A stretch of DNA of 10,925 nucleotides from Bacteroidales bacterium (lineage in GTDB: Bacteria > Bacteroidota > Bacteroidia > Bacteroidales > B39-G9): positions 1 to 10,925 of the forward strand of contig JAGLDO010000023.1 of the NCBI GenBank assembly GCA_023145555.1, read 5' to 3'. Position 1 is the first letter of the stretch; each line of letters begins with the position of its first letter. Below are positions 6,531-10,925 of this stretch, piece by piece. The notes under the pieces were generated by a model that did not search any database, had not been told where the DNA came from, and was given only the letters and a program-made list of their open reading frames with translations. A program made the translations under genes and the position numbers.

Positions 6531-7319
6531 ATGTCAATAATCACGCTAACAACAGATTGGAAGGCTAATGATTTTTATGTTGGGGCTGTAAAAGGAGCCA
6601 TTATTAGTAACTGCCCTGACGTTACAATTATTGACATCACCCATCAAATACAAACATATAATGTAGCACAGGCCGCTTTTATTCTTCGTAATTCATATAA
6701 TCATTATCCAAAAGGAACAATTCATATTATTGGAATAAACAGCGAAAATAGCAAAAAATATCCTTACGTTGTGATAAAAGCAGATGGTCATTATTTTATA
6801 GGTGCAGCAAATGGTATTTTTGGTTTAATGTTTGATGAAAAACCGGATATAATTGTTAAAATAAATAATGAAAAAAAATTATTAACCTTTCCTGAATTAT
6901 CAATCTTTTCTAAAACCGCTTGTGATTTGGCAAAAGGGAAAGATATTTTAGAACTCGGAGAAAAAATATCTTACTTATCTCAACAAATTCCAATAATGCC
7001 GGCTGTTGATGAAAATGTAATAACCGGAAGTATAATTTATATTGATTCATATGAAAATGCTATTACAAATATCTCACAAGATTTATTTAACAAGGTAGGT
7101 GAAAATAAAAAATTTGACATACTTATTAAAAGTACCAGTAATAGAATTAGCAAAATTAATAGCACTTATGACGGAACGTCAATAGGTGAATTACTTGCTA
7201 TTTTTAATTCATTAAATTTATTGGAAATTGCAATAAATAAAGGTAAAGTTTGTGAACTATTAGATTTAAATATTAATACAACAATTAGAATAAAATTTTA
7301 TGATAACACGAATAATTAA
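6531..7319 (+). CDS. SAM hydroxide adenosyltransferase-like protein (DUF62; chlorinase/fluorinase superfamily)
   Basis: The family uses S-adenosylmethionine. Most members split it to adenosine and methionine with water; the halogenases are rare relatives. The 262-aa protein keeps the fold signature: ITLTTDWKANDFYVGAVKGAI at the N-terminus (Asp9 in the SAM site), VTIIDITHQI, GTIHIIGIN, GHYFIGAANGIF with Asn94, and NAITNI at 176-181, an adenine-side motif. Its hydrolase triad looks absent. Where the hydrolase subfamily has VDPGVG followed by Arg there is INSENS (Asn70) followed by Lys75/76, and the usual FHGRDIF is FPELSIF (120-126), without His. It should not be called a chlorinase or fluorinase on this evidence. 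Its 3' end overlaps the ABM gene by 20 nt. The fold assignment is firm; the activity is uncertain. Confidence 0.85.
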   Translation: MSIITLTTDWKANDFYVGAVKGAIISNCPDVTIIDITHQIQTYNVAQAAFILRNSYNHYPKGTIHIIGINSENSKKYPYVVIKADGHYFIGAANGIFGLMFDEKPDIIVKINNEKKLLTFPELSIFSKTACDLAKGKDILELGEKISYLSQQIPIMPAVDENVITGSIIYIDSYENAITNISQDLFNKVGENKKFDILIKSTSNRISKINSTYDGTSIGELLAIFNSLNLLEIAINKGKVCELLDLNINTTIRIKFYDNTNN

Positions 7320-7587
7320 ATTTAAAATCGACACTGTAAACACAGACGAGTTTAAGCAGTTTTTTACATTAAGAAAAAATGATTTTTCTAAAATTGAAGG
7401 ATGTAAAAATATGGAAATTCTTAACGACAAAGAAGATAAAGATGTATATTTTATGTACACAATTTGGGAAACTGAGTTTAAGCTAAATAAATATCGTAAA
7501 TCGGAGCTGAACAAAACGTTATGGACTAAACTTAATGTTTGGAGTGTTAAAGAACCGCAAGCATGGACAGTGGAGAACGTTTTCTAA
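7300..7587 (+). CDS. Antibiotic biosynthesis monooxygenase (ABM) domain protein
   Basis: This is a 95-aa single-domain protein of the dimeric alpha+beta ABM fold, a ferredoxin-like barrel that includes cofactor-free quinol monooxygenases and heme-degrading enzymes. Visible family features are the first strand MITRIIKFKI, the mid segment EGCKNMEILND, the strand VYFMYTIWETEFKLNKYRKSE at about 49-69, and the closing KEPQAWTVENVF. The substrate cannot be deduced. It starts at ATG 7300 inside the last 20 nt of the DUF62 gene in another frame, which implies translational coupling, and mazG follows 32 nt later. The pairing with DUF62 may have functional meaning, but this is inference. Length is normal for the family and no truncation is seen. 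Confidence 0.8.
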   Translation: MITRIIKFKIDTVNTDEFKQFFTLRKNDFSKIEGCKNMEILNDKEDKDVYFMYTIWETEFKLNKYRKSELNKTLWTKLNVWSVKEPQAWTVENVF

Positions 7588-7619
7588 AAAGTTTTATATT
7601 GCCTTATAATCTAAATTAA

Positions 7620-8396
7620 ATGAAAGATAAATTAAAAGCATTCGAACGATTGATAAATATTATGGATGAGCTCAGAGAAAAATGTCCCTGGGATAAAAAG
7701 CAGACTTTCGAAAGTTTACGTTCAAACACGATTGAAGAAACCTATGAATTAGCCGATGCCATTATTGATAAAAACATTTCCGAAATTAAAAAAGAGCTGG
7801 GTGATTTATTGCTTCATGTTGTTTTTTATGCAAAAATAGCTTCAGAAACAAATGATTTTGATATTTCTGATGTTATCAATTCTTTATGCGAAAAATTAAT
7901 TTATCGTCATCCTCATATTTATGGTGATGTAAAAGTAGCAGATGCTCAGAATGTTGCTGAAAATTGGGAAAGATTAAAGCTTAAAGAAAAAGGTAGACAT
8001 AAATCAGTTTTAGAAGGTGTGCCAAAATCGTTACCTGCACTTGTAAAAGCTAACCGTATTCAAGAAAAAGTTAAGGGAGTTGGTTTCGATTGGGAAGAAA
8101 AAAGTCAGGTTTGGAATAAAGTAATAGAAGAATTTAAAGAATTAAAATTTGAAATTCAAAATAAGAGCGAGAAACAAAAAATCGAATCTGAATTTGGAGA
8201 TGTGTTTTTTTCTTTAATAAATGCAGCACGACTTTATGATATTGACCCTGAAAATGCTCTTGAGCGTACTAATAAAAAATTCACGAAACGATTTAATTAT
8301 CTTGAAGATAAAACCATTAAAAAAGGCATTGACTTAAAAGAAATGACTTTAGACCAGATGAATGCTATTTGGGAAGAAGCAAAAAAATATGATTAA
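7620..8396 (+). CDS. mazG: Nucleoside triphosphate pyrophosphohydrolase MazG
   Basis: MazG hydrolyses NTPs and dNTPs to the monophosphate and pyrophosphate, removing non-canonical nucleotides and, in E. coli, modulating the stringent response. The 258-aa protein is the two-domain form, close to the 263 aa of E. coli MazG. The N-terminal domain has RLINIMDELREKCPWDKKQT (10-29), EETYE at 39-43 and ELGD at 59-62, the metal-binding EExxE/ExxD pair. A KANRIQEKVKGVGFDW linker (143-158) leads to the second domain with EEFKE at 170-174 and EFGD at 191-194. Both sites look complete; in E. coli the C-terminal one is the active one. The ATG at 7620 gives the expected N-terminus. It is the last gene of the + strand unit and ends just before a repeat and a strong terminator. 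Confidence 0.95.
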   Translation: MKDKLKAFERLINIMDELREKCPWDKKQTFESLRSNTIEETYELADAIIDKNISEIKKELGDLLLHVVFYAKIASETNDFDISDVINSLCEKLIYRHPHIYGDVKVADAQNVAENWERLKLKEKGRHKSVLEGVPKSLPALVKANRIQEKVKGVGFDWEEKSQVWNKVIEEFKELKFEIQNKSEKQKIESEFGDVFFSLINAARLYDIDPENALERTNKKFTKRFNYLEDKTIKKGIDLKEMTLDQMNAIWEEAKKYD

Positions 8397-8397
8397 A

Positions 8398-8425
8398 GGG
8401 ATTCCGAAACGAATTCGGAATGACG
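8398..8425 (-). repeat. Hairpin repeat, copy 1 (reverse orientation)
   Basis: ATTCCGAA (8401-8408) and TTCGGAAT (8414-8421) make a perfect 8-bp stem with a 5-nt loop, just two bases past the mazG stop codon. Read on the - strand the 28-bp unit matches copy 2 (8485-8512) at 21 of 28 positions, including the CGTCAT end. It resembles short dispersed hairpin repeats that I recall from many environmental bacterial genomes. Confidence 0.6.
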
Positions 8426-8484
8426 AGTTGATAATAGAGAATGGAGAAAAATAAAAGCACAAACGATGGTACTTATACCACTTG

Positions 8485-8512
8485 CGTCATGCTGAACTTG
8501 TTTCAGCATCTC
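8485..8512 (+). repeat. Hairpin repeat, copy 2 (forward orientation)
   Basis: ATGCTGAA (8489-8496) and TTCAGCAT (8502-8509) form a perfect 8-bp stem with loop CTTGT, preceded by CGTC and followed by CTC. It is an inverted, diverged copy of the unit at 8398-8425. Two stem base pairs differ between copies, and both partners have changed, so pairing is kept. The 59 bp between the copies hold no gene, only a small TGGTA/TACCA hairpin at 8467-8480. Confidence 0.6.
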
Positions 8513-8528
8513 ATTTAATTTTTATTCT

Positions 8529-8567
8529 AAAACTCTGAAAGGTTTTTAAAACCTTTCAGAGTTTTTT
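8529..8567. terminator. Strong bidirectional terminator between mazG and the M3 peptidase gene
   Basis: Positions 8529-8546 and 8548-8565 are perfect inverted copies (AAAACTCTGAAAGG... and its complement), giving about a 16-bp stem with a 5-nt loop. T6 follows on the + strand (8562-8567), and a T-rich tract follows on the - strand. It sits between two converging genes and can end both transcripts. Confidence 0.85.
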
Positions 8568-8577
8568 ATAAATAATA

Positions 8578-10278
8578 TTATTTATAAAGCTCTGCTAATT
8601 CTTCATTTACAAAGAGCATTAATTCTTTAACATAGTCATTTGAAAAATTGAATTTAATACCTGCTGTTTCATAAATCTCAGGAATTGTGACACTGTAACC
8701 CAACCTAAGAGCTTTTTCGTAATTATCGAGCGTTTTTTCAGGGTTCCGCTTATAATTACGCCAAATAGCAATAGCACCCAATTGAGCCATTGCATATTCA
8801 ATGTAATAAAAAGGAACTTCGAAAATATGCAATTGTTTTTGCCAAGTGTTGGCATAAAAATCTTCACAACCTGTAAAATCAATAACATTGCTTCCAAATT
8901 CTTTAGCAATTTTTACCCAGTTGTTTTTACGTTCTTCAACTGAATGATTTGGATTTAAATAAAGCCAATGCTGAAATTTATCAACAATAGCAATCCATGG
9001 TAAAACGCCTATAATTCCTTCTAGCTGACTCTGTTTTGCTCTTATGAGTTCTTCTTTATTTTCAAAAAAAACATTCCAATGTTCCATACTTATCAATTCC
9101 ATTGACATTGAAGCCAATTCAGCAACTTCTGACGGCAATTCTTTAAAATCAACCAACTCGAGAGTGCTCGATACAATTGAATGTATTGCGTGTCCGCCTT
9201 CATGACAAATGGTTTCTACATCGCGTAAATTTCCTGTTGCATTTGTAAAAATAAATGGGATATTACTTTCGTATAGAGGATAGTTAAAACCTCCGGGAGC
9301 TTTACCTTTTCTTGCATCAAGATCCAGAAAGCCTAATTCATTCATCTTTGACAAATATTCACCATATTTTGGGCGCACCTGAGTAAAACATTTTATTGAT
9401 TTGTCAATAAGTTCTTCGGTATTTTCAAATGGTTTTAAAGGTGTTTTTAAATTTATGTCAACATCTAAATCCCAAGGTTTTAAAACATCTAAGTTTAAGC
9501 TTTCTTTTCTGTTTTGATTTATTCTGTTAACGATAGGACAAACATTCGATTTTATTGAGTTATGAAACTCGACACAATCATCAATTGTATAATCAAATCT
9601 ATTTAATTCAACAAATTTATAGTCGCGATAGTTCTCAAAATCAGTATTTTTTGCTACTTCATTTCTTTTTGCAATTAGCTTAGTTAATATATTATTAAAA
9701 TTATCAACTTCTTGCAATCTTCTGTTATTGATTAGGAAATAGACTTTTTCACGAAGGTCTCTATCCGTATTTTTTAAGTAATTGGCAGCTTTCTGCAAAG
9801 TAATCTCTTCACCATCATATTTTATTGTCATGTTAGCCGCAATTGCGCCATATTCTTGTTCTTCCTTTTGCAGCATAGCAAAGATTGGAATATTTTTTTC
9901 ACGAAAAATTTGCAGTTTTCTTTTTATTGTACGAATTGGGATAAAATACTTTTTTTTATCAAGCTGATTTGTAAATTTTGATTCAATAAATTTTTCATCA
10001 AGAATGTTTGAATATTTTGATATATTTGGTTCAATTTCTGTAACAAAAAAATTAAAATCATCGGTTAATGATTTGTCTGTTGTATCACAATTCATTTTTA
10101 TATATCGCCAGGCAAGATCTTCTTCAAGCACAGAATCTAACTCACTTCTATTGTGCATCCATTTTTCTAAATCATTTATTGAATTAATCTCGCGTGTTTC
10201 CAATTCACTATAGTAAGAATCGATTGATTCCCATGATTTAATTTTTAAATCTTTTGAAACAAATTTTCTGTTTTGCAT
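8578..10278 (-). CDS. M3 family oligoendopeptidase (zinc metallopeptidase)
   Basis: This is a 566-aa cytosolic oligopeptidase of family M3, which degrades short peptides. The zinc site is HEGGH at residues 359-363 (ETICHEGGHAIHS), with the third ligand most likely Glu387 in ELPSEVAE, 28 residues after the first His, as expected for the family. Other conserved parts are GKAPGGFNYPLYESNIPFIFTNATG before the metal site and FYYIEYAMAQLGAIAIWRNYKRNP near the C-terminus. It resembles the Bacteroidota 'M3, not PepF' subgroup, so I give no symbol. The start is placed at the ATG at 10278-10276 (MQNRKFVSKDLK). The upstream in-frame TTG would lie inside the terminator of the preceding gene and add an unlikely hydrophobic stretch. 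There is no signal peptide. Confidence 0.92.
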   Translation of the reverse strand: MQNRKFVSKDLKIKSWESIDSYYSELETREINSINDLEKWMHNRSELDSVLEEDLAWRYIKMNCDTTDKSLTDDFNFFVTEIEPNISKYSNILDEKFIESKFTNQLDKKKYFIPIRTIKRKLQIFREKNIPIFAMLQKEEQEYGAIAANMTIKYDGEEITLQKAANYLKNTDRDLREKVYFLINNRRLQEVDNFNNILTKLIAKRNEVAKNTDFENYRDYKFVELNRFDYTIDDCVEFHNSIKSNVCPIVNRINQNRKESLNLDVLKPWDLDVDINLKTPLKPFENTEELIDKSIKCFTQVRPKYGEYLSKMNELGFLDLDARKGKAPGGFNYPLYESNIPFIFTNATGNLRDVETICHEGGHAIHSIVSSTLELVDFKELPSEVAELASMSMELISMEHWNVFFENKEELIRAKQSQLEGIIGVLPWIAIVDKFQHWLYLNPNHSVEERKNNWVKIAKEFGSNVIDFTGCEDFYANTWQKQLHIFEVPFYYIEYAMAQLGAIAIWRNYKRNPEKTLDNYEKALRLGYSVTIPEIYETAGIKFNFSNDYVKELMLFVNEELAELYK

Positions 10279-10321
10279 GTGTTTATATTTTTTATTAAGC
10301 TTATTCGAGTACAATAAAAAC

Positions 10322-10355
10322 AAAAAAAAGTATAACAAAATAATCGTTATACTTT
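10322..10355 (-). terminator. Intrinsic terminator of the DUF5606 gene
   Basis: On the - strand AAAGTATAAC (10355-10346) pairs perfectly over 10 bp with GTTATACTTT (10336-10327) around a 9-nt loop, and five more T follow directly (10326-10322), so the T run is eight long. It lies 23 bp past the DUF5606 stop codon and 43 bp before the M3 peptidase ATG, so the two same-strand genes are probably separate transcripts. The stem is AT-rich, so read-through may occur. Confidence 0.65.
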
Positions 10356-10377
10356 AATTAATCAATATCTTAAATGT

Positions 10378-10833
10378 TTATTTGTCAGATTTTTCGTCAT
10401 CAACAATTTCTGCATCTGTAACCTTGTCGTTTTCTTTAGATTTCTCTTCGTCAAATTTAATCATATCTAAACGTGAGAGAAGATTATACCAGCTAACAAC
10501 TTTTTTTATATCAGACACATAAACTCTTCCATTATCGTAATTAGGTAAGATTGTTGAGAAAAAATCTTTTAAATCATCAGCTGATGATTTATGACTTATT
10601 GCAGGCTTACCTTCAAGTTTTTTATACATCTTTCTCAATACATCTGCAAGAGGCATATCTTCGTCGTATGTATAAATTGCAATATCTTCTAAAGCACTTA
10701 CTTTAGTTGTTGAAAAGGAAGGGATTCTGTTTTTAGTCTCAACATTCTCAACAATTAAACCTGTTTTTGTTTGAGAAACAAGTTTAAACAAACCTGCTTG
10801 TCCTGTAATTGATAAAATATCTTTTAAATACAT
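10378..10833 (-). CDS. DUF5606 domain protein of unknown function
   Basis: The 151-aa product matches the DUF5606 family, which is conserved across Bacteroidota and whose function I do not know. The N-terminal part, MYLKDILSITGQAGLFKLVSQTKTGLIVENV (1-31), is rich in beta strands and resembles a small barrel. SALEDIAIYTYDEDMPLADVLRKMYKK (46-72) and a conserved segment with SHKSSADDLKDFF, LPNYDNGRVYVSDIKKVVSWYNLL follow. The last 27 residues are a charged, probably disordered tail dominated by Asp, Glu and Lys. There is no signal peptide or membrane segment, so it is cytosolic. In relatives I recall it near peptide deformylase and the YqgF/RuvX gene, which would lie beyond the window if present. 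It has its own promoter and terminator here. Confidence 0.85.
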   Translation of the reverse strand: MYLKDILSITGQAGLFKLVSQTKTGLIVENVETKNRIPSFSTTKVSALEDIAIYTYDEDMPLADVLRKMYKKLEGKPAISHKSSADDLKDFFSTILPNYDNGRVYVSDIKKVVSWYNLLSRLDMIKFDEEKSKENDKVTDAEIVDDEKSDK

Positions 10834-10852
10834 ATGTTAAATTATTTTAGTG

Positions 10853-10884
10853 CAAATTTAAGATTATGTTCTGAAAATCTCAAC
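10853..10884 (-). promoter_or_regulatory. Bacteroidota promoter of the DUF5606 gene
   Basis: On the - strand TAAATTTG (10860-10853) is an exact TAnnTTTG -7 element. GTTG (10884-10881) matches three of four bases of the -33 TTTG box at a spacing of 20 bp, which is suitable. Transcription would start near 10846, about a dozen bases before the ATG at 10833. This is the best complete promoter in the window. Confidence 0.65.
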
Positions 10885-10925
10885 TTTTTTTAATATATAA
10901 TTATTTTAAATCCAAAAGTCACGGG

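Noticed and set aside
6531..7319. Annotation as SAM-dependent chlorinase or fluorinase
   Set aside because: Only the superfamily fold is supported; halogenase-specific features are not visible and the usual catalytic residues differ.
10279..10338. N-terminal extension of the M3 peptidase with a hydrophobic stretch that might look like a signal anchor
   Set aside because: It starts from TTG inside a clear intrinsic terminator of the preceding gene; family members begin close to MQNRKFVSKDLK and are cytosolic.
1..10925. A new multi-gene defence, secretion or biosynthetic system
   Set aside because: Every sizeable ORF belongs to a known housekeeping or phylum-core family, and no gene group with a linked unexplained function is present.

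Overview
The window is ordinary, AT-rich chromosomal DNA of a member of the Bacteroidota. Three things point there. First, it carries proteins typical of that phylum: a Bacteroidota-type RNA polymerase omega subunit, the PorD/DUF4835 protein linked to type IX secretion, and a DUF5606 protein. Second, two perfect copies of the phylum's -7 promoter element TAnnTTTG sit ahead of the bamD and DUF5606 genes. Third, the order bamD - omega - coaBC - porD - recN is familiar from this group. The genus cannot be told from the sequence; a Bacteroidales- or Marinilabiliales-like relative is a guess.

Layout. Positions 1-5374 hold a co-directional + strand block: bamD (outer-membrane protein assembly lipoprotein), the omega subunit, coaBC (coenzyme A synthesis), porD and recN (DNA repair). 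The first three genes are tightly packed and probably form one transcript from the promoter at 2-9. porD and recN each follow a 140-150 bp spacer full of inverted repeats, so they may be partly or wholly separate units. recN converges on phoH (- strand) at a small hairpin. phoH diverges from a + strand trio at 6531-8396: a SAM hydrolase-like protein (DUF62), an overlapping ABM-fold small protein, and mazG. mazG converges on an M3 metallopeptidase gene (- strand) across a 181 bp spacer that holds two inverted copies of a hairpin repeat and a strong bidirectional terminator. The last gene, for DUF5606, is on the - strand with its own promoter and terminator.

The genes do not form one pathway. 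They are housekeeping functions: outer-membrane biogenesis (BamD, PorD), transcription (omega), cofactor synthesis (CoaBC), repair (RecN), RNA/stress-linked ATPase (PhoH), SAM and NTP clean-up (DUF62, MazG) and peptide turnover (M3 peptidase). I find no defence system, mobile element, CRISPR array, tRNA or rRNA, and no convincing new multi-gene system. What merits a second look is mostly non-coding: three structured spacers, one with two diverged repeat copies that show compensatory base changes. Two enzymes also have unusual residues at active-site positions: CoaBC, and the DUF62 protein, which appears to lack the known catalytic triad.
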